Positions 9,084 through 22,822 of a stretch of 64,000 bases of DNA are shown piece after piece. The notes under the pieces were generated by a model. It was given only the letters and a program-made list of their open reading frames with translations, did not search any database and had not been told where the DNA came from. Both the position numbers and the translations under genes were made by a program. This stretch comes from Fasciolopsis buskii (taxonomy: Eukaryota > Platyhelminthes > Trematoda > Plagiorchiida > Fasciolidae). Where the stretch lies: assembly GCA_008360955.1 (NCBI GenBank), contig LUCM01002430.1, positions 256,365 to 320,364 of the forward strand. Reading direction: 5' to 3'. Positions within the stretch are counted from its first letter, which is position 1. Every line of letters begins with the position of its first letter.

Positions 9084-11908
9084 GACTTTGAGATGCATAG
9101 TGCGCAGATGGACTCTACATTCTGAGCACCATCTGGCTTCGGGTGCCATGTCAAAACGAATAGAGTTTACAAAAAATGCAGTATGTTTATATCGCCAAGG
9201 AAACTTGGGATCACAATGAAAGGAAAATAGGTGACTCCCGGTCCATGTGTGACTGCTTACACTGCATCATCAGAGGGTACTGTGTTAATTTTCATCAATC
9301 TCGTATTGTTGCGTTGCTACTCTCCGGGACTGTTTGTTCATATTTTCCGAACCCCGACTTATCACAGGAATAGCCTTGTACAATGCATTATTCTGTTTTT
9401 AATTCTCTAATATGTACCTTGTTAAGTTGCATCAAAATTGCCCAGGACATCTATCGTGTAATATTAACATCGTGCGCGTTCTTTTCGCAGATCTTAGTAT
9501 TTGATTAAGATGACGTTTTCCCAGAAGCACATGACCAGTTTCGCGATCATTGTGCTCTTCAGGTGTACTGTCTTGTCCAATCATCCCTTTACTTGTGCAC
9601 TTCGATATTTGTTTTCCGTTCAGAATTTAATTTGAATTGTCAACAGCACGCTTGAAGGATGAGAAAATTTACGAACCATGGTGGTGATTTGTGAACGGTT
9701 TTCGTCAGTTAGCCGAGGCAACCTACAGAAAGCGAATCATGTTCCTAAGTTTTTGGTTTTTCATCAATAGTAATATCATAAATAGCTCTTCTTGTCTGAA
9801 AATTGCTTTGGCCCTTATTCCCCATGTGATACAGAGCTTTCCACAGTCCTCCTATAGCAACGAACTACTCTCTCTAACCGGTCCTTGACAAGCCACTGAC
9901 TCTCAAAAACAGTATGTTTTACGCGCTTGGAACCGGAAAGAGATCTCTTTGATCATGCATTATACTAGCGCCGCATAATTTACGAAACTGAATTCCATTG
10001 TGGGACTTTGAATGGAAGGAAATGGAACATAATCTGAGTTTAGACTCAAAATTCCACTTCTTTCTAATGCCCAACACAGCTATCAGTGGAAACCGGATAA
10101 CTTTCCGCCAAATCGCCCCACTGTCCATTGTAACACCATTGAAAAGGTGGTGTGATGTCTCCATGACCGGGCCTCGATAGCACGAGGCCGTAGAACGACC
10201 CCGTGCGTAAATAATGACAGAATCTCTGGGGCATATATTAGCCAGGTCCATTTTCGTTAGCTCACAAAACGACCATTTTGGCGATAATGAATTTAGTTTA
10301 GCCAATGTTGATTTGCATTACTCTGATCGGATGAACGCCTTCAATTTCGATTCAGTACAAAAAGTTACATAAAACTGTTTGATGCAACTGTAGTGGCTGG
10401 ACTAATTTGTTGTGTGTTGTTTCCTATTATGAGCGTTCTTATGCACCCGCGGCCATATCTGCCCGACTATGTTTGTGGAGCCTGCACTCTGTTATGGAAG
10501 GTTGTTCACCAAGTTCAAAACGTCATGCGAACACTTATGGAAAGACCCTCCCTTGTCTTCTCCACCACCCCTCGGTAGCGTAAAATCGCATTCCGAGCAC
10601 CTGTATGCAACACTGTCCAAGTGATCGTTCGTTAAAGTCAGCAGGCATACAGTCGGGTGAACTTGTACACTATTGCTCATGAAAACGAATTTTGGTTTAT
10701 TTTCTCGAGAACATGGACTTTGGCACAACAATGAAACCAGAACCTCCAAACTATTTTAGTTGTCAGGTTATTTGACCGCAAAACGTGTCCTGCCAAGCAG
10801 GAGAAACGACTCGCCATCTGATTCAGTTAGGTCTTATTGTCGCCATTCGGCTAGATGCTTAGTCAGCTGCGCGCATGACCGCGTTTTTGAATTCGTGTAT
10901 GCCGTGCGATCGGGATATCACGTGAACGTGACTTACGACGATTTTTTCAATTTTTTCCTTCAGATCATCCCATTTCGAACACAGGCATACACCCGTGCAT
11001 AGAACCGATTAGAAAGGCCGATGAGTCACGTGAACAACCGACATCAAAGTAAATTCGACTACAATACCACAGTCACACGCTGTCGCATGAGCACAACCAC
11101 TACTGATAAAGTTAGCTATTGACTGTGTGATAACCATCGGGCACTATTTGTATCCGTTTGCAAATACAAACACACGCTTGTTGAACTTTGTGCATAAATG
11201 AGTTCAACGGATAAAAGGTGCCGTCAAATTCACGATCGGTTTAACGACATCACCAACAGACAGCTAATCAGTGAGGTGGGCCAAAGCCGCCGACGGAAGA
11301 AACATGCAACAGATAACACCGCAACTTTGAAAATACGTTTCCGACAAATTCACCAATTGGGTAATACAGTCATAATTGTGAGATATCTGTGGGCGTGGTC
11401 TGTGGTGATACATGGGAGCCGAGGGAAGTTATAGTTGTAGAAGCAATAGTTACTTTTCAACCTAATTCTTCGTAGTGTAATCGTGATTTCTATTCACTGT
11501 TTCTTTTCATTCCCTCTACTTATCGTGAATATCAATGAAGTACAGTTGAACGATCAAAAAACCAGCTGACGATGACCACAAAAAGACTATGAACACTCCC
11601 TTCCCCCCGGACTGATGGTACTACTGATTGTTTCTGTCAACTACGTCATGTTCAGGACGTTCGTCTACTTCCTCGAGCTTGTATGAATCTGAACGGTACT
11701 TTGGTGATTGACGATCCAGTAGTTTCTATAGTCACAGCTACTTGTGAGTAGTGTGCGGGATTGGTGTTTTCTATAACTGGCTGACTGCCCTTCGAACTTC
11801 ATCTTTCGCGCACAAACCATAGGCCATCCGGTCATTCTTACACTCGGGGAGCACCAGATTCCCGTTTCGTTTTTATTAGAACCTAACAGCGATGCTTAAC
11901 CCTCACTA
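9084..11908. other. Featureless stretch
   Basis: No recognisable exon or repeat. The longest open frame (9919-10305, minus, 128 codons) begins at TTG rather than ATG and resembles nothing I know. A small GCCTCG/CGAGGC hairpin sits near 10170-10188. Confidence 0.4.
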
Positions 11909-11972
11909 CACCCAAGATTTGAACCGCGGCTTTCCAACTGCAATGCGTGTGTTGCCGCTGTGCCATCAATTC
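11909..11972 (-). repeat. tRNA-like Pol III boxes, minus strand
   Basis: Reading the minus strand, A-box TGGCACAGCGG (11955-11965) is followed by B-box GGTTCAAATCT (11915-11925), 29 bases apart. The flanks do not pair as an acceptor stem, so this is best read as a decayed tRNA-derived repeat head. The putative body on the minus strand (11905 down to about 11760) has no partner in this window. Confidence 0.4.
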
Positions 11973-13283
11973 CAGTCAATGTGTTACGGAATTGATTCGC
12001 ATGACATCATCCGTCAATCCCGAAGTAACTAACTCTCGTTCTCACTAACTCTAGCTCAAAGTTCCAAATCCGGCTGTCGGGATATCTCGGTAAATATTAG
12101 GAACATATAGCTTTTGGATAGGTTTTCTTTTTGGCCAATACTGATTGGCTTAGCGATCCTTAGGCAAATTCCGTCCATCAGCGGCTTTTTCATTCTGCTC
12201 ATTGATTGACGTGATTAGCTTGAGGTCACCTCAGTTGTGTTGGGCTTTGATCAAGTTTACGGTTGTGTTGATCCGTTATCCAATAGTCCGAGTGGTTCAC
12301 CCAGAGATAAATTTATTTTCAGCCTATCCACTTTGTGAACTCAATGCTAAAAGTGGGCTGGTATTGGGACGAGTTGAAGAGATTTTGGAATTTGCGTCTA
12401 GAACAAACTGAAAAATCTAAACTTTGATCTAGAATCAATTTAAAGGTAAATCGCTGATGAAATCCCCCTACTTGGTGTTGTCCGTCTTATTCTGTTCCAA
12501 TAGGCCTAGTCCTTACTGAATTCAGCAATGATTTCTATCTTGATTTTCCGAAAGAAAATATTGATTGCTTTCCAAAAAACGGCTGATGACTTAACGGAAA
12601 TGGTATGGAAAGTAGTTTAGACTAAAATCGTCATCTCTTCTCCTCGAACTAACTGTATATAGGATGGAGGGAGGCTTTGGGGATTTGGCACACACGACTG
12701 ACTTGGCACTGGTAACTGTGGCTCAGAAATTGTCAAGTAGGCCGGCGAAAATCGAACTGAGTACGTTTGAGAGACAGTTGACTCAAACAATCAGTGATTT
12801 AGGTTTCGGTCTGGTTTACATATTTATGGCAGCTTCAAAGTGACTTGGTCAATAAGATTGACCTAGTTACCTTCAGGAGAAACCGTGGAGATCCTGGTAA
12901 AAACGAGTGATGACGAACGAACACCCGGAGTCATCGAAATTTCAACTGGTTGTGGAAGACGGAAATGTAGTGGAATTCATTGAGGGTTTTTCCGCTCCAT
13001 TTCTGGTCGCTTAGTTGCCGCCGGTAAATGTGATTAAACTTGACAAGAAAAGGTGAGCTTGGTTGGAGGGTAGTTGGATCAGAAATCGTCCTATTTTATC
13101 CTCTGGAAAAACATGGCAAAATAAATTCCCGTGCTTTAAATGTGTTTCGTATTATATCACATCATGAGCTACGCAGTATCTTCACTTGATGACTGTCTTT
13201 GTTTGGGGTTTATGGGAGGGATGTTGTGCCAGAGATAAAAGGAGCTATTCCATTGAACACCAGTGGCACCGCTATGAAGAGCC
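11973..13283. other. Featureless stretch
   Basis: Short unrecognised frames only (for example 12202-12411). No shared repeats noticed. Confidence 0.4.
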
Positions 13284-13610
13284 GTGATCGGAAGTTCGCT
13301 AACGTTACGACAAACGGATGCTGCCTGTTTATGTCAAATCGTGTCGATATTCCCGTGGGACACTAAAATTGAAACTTCCAATGCACAAGCGATGCAGAGT
13401 CGAGATTGGATAACAGAAATGCAGAGAGGCAAATCGACTGAGCCAGTCAGATGGCTCTGCCAACGATTCAGCAATAGGCGATCTGTTATACCAAGTGACA
13501 GCTTTAACCACGTGAGGTTGAAAATTCACTAGCGAAATGGATCACTTGGGTGGTAACCCAAAATCCGTTAAAGGTGCTACCTTTTTTAATGAGTCTACAC
13601 GCAAATCACA
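13284..13610 (+). pseudogene. Possible LTR-retrotransposon integrase N-terminal fossil
   Basis: The 82-codon frame has a pattern (LRQTDAACLCQIVS, then SRDWITEM, then RWLCQRFSNR) resembling the linker between RNase H and integrase in Ty3/gypsy or BEL polyproteins. After one frameshift at about 13532, DHLGGNPKSVKGATFF fits the HLG..K....V...F pattern of the integrase zinc region. This is a by-eye judgement on a short, broken stretch, and chance cannot be excluded. It stops beside an LTR-like repeat copy at 13625. Confidence 0.3.
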
Positions 13611-13624
13611 TTATGCAGACCGTT

Positions 13625-13895
13625 CCAGCCTCGCTGTAGCCTGAGAAGACAACGAGCCTTTTAGGATCTTGACGGTACGAACGTGAAGTTCAAACATGTC
13701 CCTGGTTTCATTGTCCTGACGATATTCCACCAGTCAGGGTTCCTCGCATTTTTGACACAAGCACATGATTAACAAACAAACTAGAACAAATGAGTAGTCC
13801 AACTGCAATGGGCTCCTAACTGTATTCACTTGCTTTGTCTGGGTCGGAGTCATTCCAGTACGTACTGGCAGTTCGCGTCCGTGCCATTGTTAGAG
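13625..13895 (+). repeat. LTR-like repeat family, third (degraded) copy
   Basis: Two blocks match the better-preserved copies at 16815-17155 and 42079-42384: CAGCCTCGCTGTAGCCTGAG followed by AAGACAACGAGCC at its 5' end, and a CAGT.C.TACTGGCA.TT..G.CC block near 13857-13885. The promoter-like middle is too diverged to read. Confidence 0.4.
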
Positions 13896-16239
13896 GTCAT
13901 ATCCCATATTACTGTTTCCAGTAGGAATGCTGCACAGTGACACAATTATGGATTTTCACCCGTTATTCCCACAAATGAGCCAGTTTCGCTAGCCAGTAAA
14001 ACCACGTTTGTGCTGGCTCTACTTGGGCTTTCTCGCTAGTGTCAGAGAAATATTGTTAACCAGCAATAGGCGCGGTTGTCGTTTGGTGTTACCAAATAGG
14101 AGTGTGAAGTATTTCTCTAGGGCGACAATTCTGAGACGATCAACCTTGAGTCTTCCCCTAATCTTGAAAACAGTTGCTCGTGACAACTGGAACCCCGGCT
14201 CGTGGTTACTTACTTTGAAAAAGCTGCTTTGGGCTAATTCATGTACCGGAAACCTATGTTGTTTGAATTACCGGTGGGAATCCCAAATCCGGCAGCTCAC
14301 GGGGTGCGGTGTTGACATATATTTGTTTCCCTATCCTTCACTCCAAGCAAAAAGGTCACTGTGAAATGCTATTTCACCATGGATTGATAAATCGTGCATA
14401 ATGATCTTCTTTTAAGTGTTCGAGAACTGGCTTTACTAGATATCACGTCAAAACGAGCACGCGCTCGTCATGTGCATTTGCGTTTCCAATAAAATCCGAC
14501 TGATCAAGTGGTGTCTGTCCGTGGGAAAATGTTCGCTCCAATAACTGAGCGGTGTGAACCGTCTCATGATCCCAGTCAACACTAAGTAGCTTTCGCTAGT
14601 CACCATTTCATGCTTCCATTATCTGTTGGATGAAGATGATGAACGCTGTACTTCTGACCCAGAAAGCAGACATCACAGTTCCCCCGGGTTTCTACCTAAA
14701 ATCTGGACAATTTGGACCACTGATATATTATTTTGCCTGTCGATCTTGCTTGTGTAACCGGTTCTGCATCTGGGTGACGTTTGAAATCACGCTCGATTTC
14801 AGTGTTGGTGACGAGTTATGAGTAGCTACAATCGATAGCATAAATTGTTCGCCCATTTCGATTTATCGAACTCAATGCATCATTTGTAGGGATCAAATTA
14901 TTCGTTTGAACAAGCCGACTTGTCTGTGAAACAATGATAAGAAGAGTCTTTTAAATAACTTTTGCATATCCTCGACGCGATTTTCTTATCAATACTCCAT
15001 TAATTACTTCAGTTTGGAATAACCGATTCATGTGGGCCCTCCAAGATCATCACGGCAACGTCTGCCTGCCGCAATATTTCGGTATATTCCATTCCATTTG
15101 ATCAGGTGGATCCCTCTGTTGAACAAGTGATTTGTCTAATAAAAATGGATTGGCAAATGTGATCGTGATTTTTATCACCGTTAGCTATTGGGAGAAAGCG
15201 CTAATAGAATCGATTCTGTCCGGTATCGTGATATAGCAACTTGAGTACCCTTGTTCCTAGAGGGACAATATAAATTGGGAACTTGCGACGTTAAGTCTAG
15301 AGTAAACCCAGGGGCCGATTGCCGTCATATCCAAAAGCGTTTCCTTAGTGTAATAAGCTGATTTATCCGCCACAACCTCCTTTGGAAACCATGGCATAAG
15401 CAGCAAAATCAGTTAATAATGACAAAGTGATCCTACATAAAGGTAGGACGTATGAGGTTACCTCGAAACCAGACAAAGCCTGATCAATTTTTGTCCTTCT
15501 TTTAAAGGCTGCGTTCAAAGTTCGTCATGACTGAATGGAGCTGTTAAAATAAATGGCAAATATCGATCAGAGAGTCAGTCAGCCAATGAAAAAGTAATCA
15601 GTCTGTCGATCAAACAATCACATAATCACTAAATTAACACTCTATACATAAATTTACCAATTTATCAATTAATCAGAATATCTATCTATCCGTCGGTCTA
15701 TCTATTCCCATATATTTATTTGTTATTCCATTTTTCTTTGTATGAAAGCAATCTTTTACTAATTCAGCCGCTCAATTTAAAGTAAATCTGAAGTTCGGCA
15801 CCTCGGAGGAGCCAATGAGCTACTCCTGTGTCCATTGATGGTTTAGTCTTAAATGCTTCTGTGGACCATATTTCATCAGTACTCGGAAAAAAGTAACTGA
15901 AGCCGTCGGGCGTGTAGAGGGTACCACACGTTAATCGTAGGTATTGCGAAGCGCGTTACAAAGAATCGGGCTAGTTTTAGATAGCCGTACGTGAATAATA
16001 AGCGAAAATCGATTCGCTGATAATTGTTACCTAGACTTTTACGTAACTCTTCTCTTGTGCGTCTTCGGAAATGTTGCTTCCTCTTTTGATTCTCAACGAC
16101 TTCAACTTTTGTTTGGAAGCTACTCGACATGTCTTATTAGGAAGTGTTGATCAATTCAAAATGGACTATACGTAAGATATCAGACTGAATTTCCAGTCCG
16201 CGAAGTTTGGAAGTATTGTAGATTTGACAATGACGATTC

Positions 16240-16240
<1 letters not shown>
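13896..16240. other. Mostly featureless stretch
   Basis: Unrecognised frames at 14008-14364 and 15876-16130 (minus). The segment 15590-15720 is enriched in ATCA/ATCT-like tetramers and looks like a decayed simple repeat. Confidence 0.4.
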
Positions 16241-16299
<59 letters not shown>

Positions 16300-16307
16300 G
16301 GATGATG
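16241..16307. repeat. (GAT)n microsatellite
   Basis: About nineteen uninterrupted GAT units followed by a GAG and two more GAT. On the minus strand it reads as a long run of His codons inside the 16137-16412 open frame, which is an artefact of the repeat. Confidence 0.95.
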
Positions 16308-16335
16308 TTCGTGGTGGTTATTATTATATCCGCTT

Positions 16336-16383
16336 AGAAAACCGATTTTCGTTAGATTCTTTATACCCAGTAATCGGTTTTCT
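16336..16383. other. 12-bp inverted repeat (hairpin)
   Basis: AGAAAACCGATT (16336-16347) and AATCGGTTTTCT (16372-16383) are perfect reverse complements around a 24-base loop. Function unknown; it could be the remnant of a small inverted-repeat element. Confidence 0.6.
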
Positions 16384-16814
16384 CTACGCATGAGAAAAGG
16401 GTTCCAGGGCAAAAAAAGTGAGACCTTTATTCATTGTTTATTGCCACTGTGTTTCTTAGACGTCCTTTTGTCTGACCAACTCATTTGTTACAAGGATTAG
16501 TATAGCAAGACTTTCTTCTCAAATACAGTTTCAGGGATAGATCACTTCGAGTAAGATCTTTTCATATTTGGAACTGAAACAAAGTTTCCCCCTGAACTAA
16601 ATGAGGGTACCTAAATAATTAGTCTTTCGGTTCTCCGGGGACCATTCTGAAAGTTCTGTGATGCCACTTTGATGAGCCGAAAATGAAGTGTTACGGGAAT
16701 ACGAGTGACCAAGAAATGCGTCGTTTGCGTTCATGGTAAAGTGTTTATGGGGTGTATTAGGATGAAGATAAGTAGGAAGGTAGAGAAAATGGGATAATTT
16801 TGGTGAGTGTATGT

Positions 16815-17155
16815 GCAGGTTACTTGATGCTGCCCAGTACAACCTCGTGCTAGCCTGCGAAGACAAGCAACCAATGGGAACCGTGGCAACAAGCGGTCGT
16901 GAATTCCAAATATTCCTCGAAAATCATTGGACGAAATACATTCCCTCAATCAGAATGCTTCCAGTTTTGCACATAAATGTATGAGCTATAAATACAACTT
17001 GAACTTGTTTCCCATTTATTTTGGTCATCTCTTTGTCTCAGTTTGCGCAGTTAAAATCGCAACCAATCAGTGTTTAGTGGTAATTCGTATCCGTTCGTTA
17101 CTATCAACTGATTAAATTTTATTTACTTATTTCAAGTCCAAGTACCACAATAAGT
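16815..17155 (+). repeat. LTR-like repeat family, copy 1
   Basis: Aligns along its length with 42079-42384. The 5' part shares ATGCAGGT.AC.TGAT, then an ACC.CG..AGCCTG.G.AGA-like block, then GG.AACCG.GG, then GTCGTGAA and TTCC.CGAA..TCATTGGA. The 3' part shares ATTTCAAGTCCAA.TACCA. Between them are a TATAAATAC motif near 16990 and Thr/Pyr-rich sequence. This copy carries an extra segment of about 30 bases near 16940-16970. The organisation (GC-richer 5' end, TATA-like box, polyadenylation-like sequence) resembles a solo LTR. Class assignment is inference. Confidence 0.5.
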
Positions 17156-20100
17156 TAGCACCTCTAAGATTAAAGTTGACGAGAAAGGCCGTAGTACCAC
17201 TGTTGTGGGCTGCGGAAATAATTAGTTATAAGAGGAAATAAGGGTGTTCTACATCCGAATGGGAGAGAAATGAGAACAACTTGGTCCTGGTGACGAAATT
17301 CAAAGCCTCACCTTAGTCAAAAAGCAGGCTCTCATTCCTTTGCTCTTGTTGTCCACTGTCAAAGGAATGTGATGTTTGGGGTGACTAGAACGTTAGAAGT
17401 GAACCTGATGGACTGGTAAACGAAAACATTTAGCGAAGACGCAAAATATAGGAGGGTTAAGCTTTTCAAAACGTTCAGTCACTCAAGTGTAGACAACAGG
17501 ATGAAATTTGAAAGAACCAGACTTGAGAACGGATGTTACTGCAGCTTTCCTTCACCAGTCAGTTTTTATTGTCACACAGGAATCCATTAGGCAGTTCAGA
17601 AAATGCAATGGATTGAGTGGCCCACATACGTTGAGGACTACGAGGCTGAGGCCTTGAGGCGCTTAGGATTTTCTAAAGATTTGAAGAAGTTCATCGTTAA
17701 TTTGCGGATTAAAAACAGAAAGTGAAGGTACATGTCGAGAAACATTTTTGGAGATGAGCAAAATAGAGGATCTCGCTTTGTTGTTAAATGAATTACTGGG
17801 AGCTTTGATGTCCAAACCAGCACACTTGATTCCATGTGAACATTCGCACAAGTCTTTGAGCAATCTCTGACCTTTTTGAGAGTTCTCCTGTTCCAGTGGA
17901 TTACGTGTTTACAAGCAATTCAGTCGGGACGGTTTCTTCTCAGTAGATTTTGTTAGTCGCTTGACTGATGTATGTTTATCCTGTCTTTGAAGAGGACTTT
18001 ATTTCCAACGACGTAGTTATTTGAGACAAGTGGACGAGAAGCGATCAGCGCGAATGTAGGGAGTCATGGCTGGACAGCACAGGTTGCAGCAACAGTCGTG
18101 ATAACTTGCAAGATGATCACAAGATATAAAGGCATCAGTTCCAAAGACTAAGAAAAAGTCTGCCTGGTAAGCCATCTTGTTCGACATCTTGATGCTTTTT
18201 TGAGCAAATTTGCCTGTCTCAATTTTTTTGATTGCGGAAATTTTCGAGCTGTCGGTGATTAGTTTTTCGATAAATCTCTGATTGTAATGTGTTCGGATGA
18301 ACTGATAGAAAATCGACATGGAATGGATAAAAACATATTTTGAATATTCGCAAGAAAATTATCAAGGAGGACTTCCATTCTAATGATTAAGTCGACTGTG
18401 TTTACTAGGCCAAAAGAAGTGGACGAGCTGAAATCAAACGATTAGAATCTTCAACAACTACCATAGGGAAGTGTCGGCGTAGTTTATCAAGATTGTTAGA
18501 ATTGTCTTAGAATCATTTGGGTGAGAAGTGTGTGTGTGTGTGTGTGTGTGTGCATTAGCAAGCAAATTCGACCGAAAAATTATCCAAATGTTTTGGGATT
18601 GATGTGAATATCTGATTAGGTAAAATCAGATTTTATTTGAGGATATTACTGGTTGTTCAGCATCACCTCGCTTTCACTGAGGAACGGCACAATCAACGCT
18701 AAGTCCCATGAAGCCACTAAGTTTAATCACTTCATCATCCACGTCCTCGTGAAACTATAGACGAGAATATTCATAGGTCCTCACAGGGTCAGGCAACACT
18801 GAATAGTTGGTCATTAGGGAACTTATGTTGCTGCTGATTATCAAGGGAAGAAACCCAATCTGAATGAACCGTTTACGAAGTGCGAAAGACCGGTCAACCC
18901 AGTACTTCCTAAAGTTACCTCTGACTTTTCTGAAAACCCCTGTCCATTTTATCGGTACCGTTTTACCAGAAGAAAGCGCTCCTTTGGGTGGAATTTTTCC
19001 TTTGAGGGATTTCAACGTTCCGTTGGATTATGCTATCGTGGATCGCATCAGTTTATTCGATCAATGAAAATTTAGAGTTAAAGTGGAAAAACAAAACAAC
19101 AAAACAGGGAATGTGCGGATGGTCATGTGATAAATTCGGGAGATGTTAAAACAGCGCTACCACATTCAAAGGCCCGTCCATTTGTTTGCTATGAAGATCC
19201 AATCACCTTATAACGATTGTCAACAAACCGCTGACAGACAGTTCGGACAGCCACACATGGGGATGCGTTGTAGCTGGCAATTCCTAACGGGTGGGTTGTA
19301 ACACTTGCATTGCAGTGTTTCCATGGTCATCCAAAGTGGGTAAAATGTGGGTGTCGCGTAACAAATCATTTTGTATTGTTCATTACATCTGGTACTGTTG
19401 TCAATAGTTTCATTTGTTCATTTTCTCCGCGACTCATGATAGGTCAAATAAACCTTCAGCCCTGGTGTTTCAACTTAATCAAATAAAGGCTCGCGAGTCG
19501 TAACAGTGCTTGGATCAGTTTTCGTATGATTTTTCGAGTGGTACTTGGATCACCATCTCACACTGGTCGAAGATGTGCAGATTTCAATACGGTCTCCACA
19601 TTGTCGTCAGAACCATTTGTATTTACATTTGTACGGACTTTTGGCATACAGGCGTCTGAGTTTCATTCACGAATGGACAAATTTTTGCCTTGATCGAAAT
19701 AACGGAAGTAAAAAACCGGCACAAAAAATGAAACAAAACTTTAGTGGGGAAAATCAATCACTATCTGTTCTTAATTGATGAGAATTTGGGCTCTTTACGG
19801 AACAACCAAGTTTCCATGGATATTTATGAAGGAGGGTAAGGAGTGAAAGGGGTGATGGCAGCATTTTAAAAGACCATTGTATAAACGACGAGAGGAATCC
19901 GAACGAATTCTCCGTGCAAAATTTTCACACGCGCCTAGATGTACATCACACAGTTTGATGCATAGTTCCCTCGGTGATGCGACCGATACACCAAGGATAA
20001 GTGACAGACCCGGAGAAAAATTCTGAATTCTTTCTCCATCAAGCCGGCAAAAATGACAGGATAAGACGGGAGGAGAGCGAGGAAAACACACTGGCAAAGG

Positions 20101-22809
20101 AAAAGGAGGATAGTTTTTAACGTAGAAATAAGGCGATCTTTTTTAAGGGAAAAGAAATACTTCAAAGTTGTTTTAGACGATGAAAAATGTGAACTGAGCG
20201 TCAGAAATGTTTGTCGATAATGAGTGCTGCGAATTTGATAAAATTGACCATACTGAGTGGCTCCGTGTTAATAGAAGAAAACTCTGAGTGATAAGAAGGA
20301 TGAGAACGAGCAAACAGAATGCAGTAAATAAAGATTTAAACCAGAACAAACGGAAAAACGATAAATGAAAGACAAGTTGTTGAAGAAGTTGAGGAACTGT
20401 TCGGTTCTGGATATAGACTGACAGAGAGCAAAATCATCAACGTGTTTCAGTAACTGATCAGAAAAATTCGTTGATAGGGGAAAAAGAGCGCTTTGTACAA
20501 CTCGAAATTAGGCCCAGTCTTGTGCACTGTGTTCCAATGGTGAAGTAATCTGGCTGTAAGTTCTTGAAAGTACCGAACTCTTCCAGTTTGTGGCTCAATG
20601 AAGACCGTGGAAGGCAGTGAAAGGTAGATTGCCTTACAGGGCAGCCGTCACCAAATAAAACCCAACTTGTTGTAAAATACCGTTTTTAAGTGGTCCGACC
20701 AAGGTATGCATTTCCATATTATTCTGTTTGCCGAGATGTGTTCAAAAACGAACCTAAGACCGTAAATTTATGTTCCAGGACGCATTCGTCATTCAATTCC
20801 GCTCAGGATGACTTACCTATGGTGGTTATACTCATTACCGGGGGGGGTAGTCGCTGCGTGTGAATGTCCAACCTTCGAGTTTTCGGCTTGCACTGTTGGA
20901 CCGCGTTAGTGTTTCTAAACTATTGTACATCACTAGGTACATGGTAATGGAGGAGAAAAAAAACAGTGAAATTTCCCTGAAATCTCCCTTTTGCAAGCCT
21001 AAGCTAAACCACAAAAATGTCAGACCCAAATCCCTATTGGAAAATCGGATCATTCCAAAGTACCTGCTTCTGAGCCCCCCACGAACCATCAGCCGTTTAT
21101 GACTGGTTCAAGGTTCATGTGTGACGAGAGCAGTTCGGATATTCGGTTTGACAAAGAGCTCGTGCCCCTTCTTGCACCATCTGTTGACTGGTAGGAGTAA
21201 CCTAATTAGGATCACACGATGTTATCTCATCTAGGGATGTCGAAGAATCGCGTTTGTTTTGGACATTTGAATACCATAGGTGTGGTGCCCAGTCACGTGC
21301 TTTGTCAGCCTTCTTGTTCAATTAATTTCACCGAAATTTGGATGCAGGAATCCATATCCAAATTCCGTATTTTTCCTCTTATTCGTAATTGGACGACAAA
21401 ACCTGAAAGGTAGCTTCTGTTTCTGGATGCCCAGTGTAAGACGGGAGGGTAAAAATGCAAGCCCACTTTGGTTCGGTATGATGAGTAATACAGGTGAGGC
21501 ACGACCATACCCAGAAGACGGGGCTGACGGCCGAACGCATCTGACGTCATTTTAACAACACAATGAACTCACGCCGAGGTCAAACAGCCAGGTCCTTTAG
21601 TCCACGGATTGGTCGAAAGTGGTCTGATTTTGTGACACGCTCAGACAGGAGTGGGGGTGGCATTCACAGTGAGGACCAAAGAATAGAGAGTAAACCCGTT
21701 AACCCGGGAGGAGGAGGGAATCGACAAATAAACTCTATTGTGAGTGGATCTATGTAAATCATTTGATTATGACGAATAAAAGAAACTTTCGTGTCGATCG
21801 GCCAGATGCCATTTGATCATTCACGCTTGATTAGGCGGTCGGAGGATTCGACCAGTGTGAAGACAACCGACTGAAGGGACTCGAGTTAACGACCACAGCA
21901 AACAAAATTCGAAAACACCCGATGTTTAGTGTGATCATTTTATTCCACTTGGTAATCAAACCAACTAAACCAAGTCAGTCAAATGTTTTTCACTTTTTTC
22001 AAACCTATGCATTTTGTTTTTCGTTTCACTGATTGCTTTGTGCAAAACTAATCATCCCTCTCGGGAATCCTGAAATAATTAAGACAGACATTTATTTTCC
22101 GGTCCAATGGGACGAAAATTTGCCACAACTGAATTGTAACTATCTCTTCCCTACCTTTCGGTTCTGGCACGCAAAAGGTTTTGCCAATTAACCAAATCGA
22201 TAGATGACTTAAAAAGTACGATGACGGGCCAATTTAACGATAGGAAATTGAACCAAAACAGATGTTTCTCGTTGCCATTGAGTACCCCTATTGATTTCCG
22301 CTTTTTTTTAACTTATTCTATGGTGAAACACATTCACTTTAAACCACTTGGAAAACAGTCGGTCTGTTCAAAGTGAAAAAAAAACGCGTAAGCAACAACG
22401 GTGCTTGTTGACGTAAGTGGACCGTGGAATTTATGTCCGCAGATAAATTTCCACGGGAAACCGTAAATTCAAGGTTCTATCACTGCGGACAAATCGGTTC
22501 GTTGCACAAGTTTCGTCTTAATTATCCGCAAATATAACAAAATACAACGGAATATTTTACTTTTCAGTCGAAGACCAACGATGTTAAATCGATATTTCTC
22601 AGACAGGTACAGTGTCAGGTCTGTTCGGGTTTGTTTTCACGTCACAATGCGCACTGCAAAAAGTTTTCATAGGAAATTTTTGCCAATCATTAATACAGCC
22701 CAGCCATTCAATCACTGATTTATCATGTGTTTTTTAGCTATAAAATCACTCAGGTTAACATTTCCAATGTTGTTCGATCGTTGACAGTCGAATTCGGAAG
22801 CTGATTAAC
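17156..22809. other. Long stretch without supported genes
   Basis: Contains several open frames near 60-100 codons (for example 18017-18319 and 19795-20097, both minus) that I do not recognise, plus a (TG)n microsatellite at 18529-18552. No homology to other parts of the window was noticed. Confidence 0.4.
18529..18552. repeat. (TG)12 microsatellite
   Basis: Uninterrupted TG dinucleotides. Confidence 0.95.
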
Positions 22810-22822
22810 AGAATCCCGTTTA
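22810..22822. repeat. 13-bp target-site duplication, left
   Basis: AGAATCCCGTTTA, identical to 23277-23289, directly flanks the inverted-arm retroposon. Confidence 0.75.

Noticed and set aside
10170..10188. GCCTCG/CGAGGC hairpin as a transcription terminator
   Set aside because: No following T-run and no bacterial context; six pairs are easily chance.
9919..10305. 128-codon minus-strand frame
   Set aside because: It opens at TTG and has no recognisable motif; length is within what chance gives here.
16137..16412. Open frame with a long His run
   Set aside because: The His run is the minus-strand translation of the (GAT)n array; flanking residues show no family motif.
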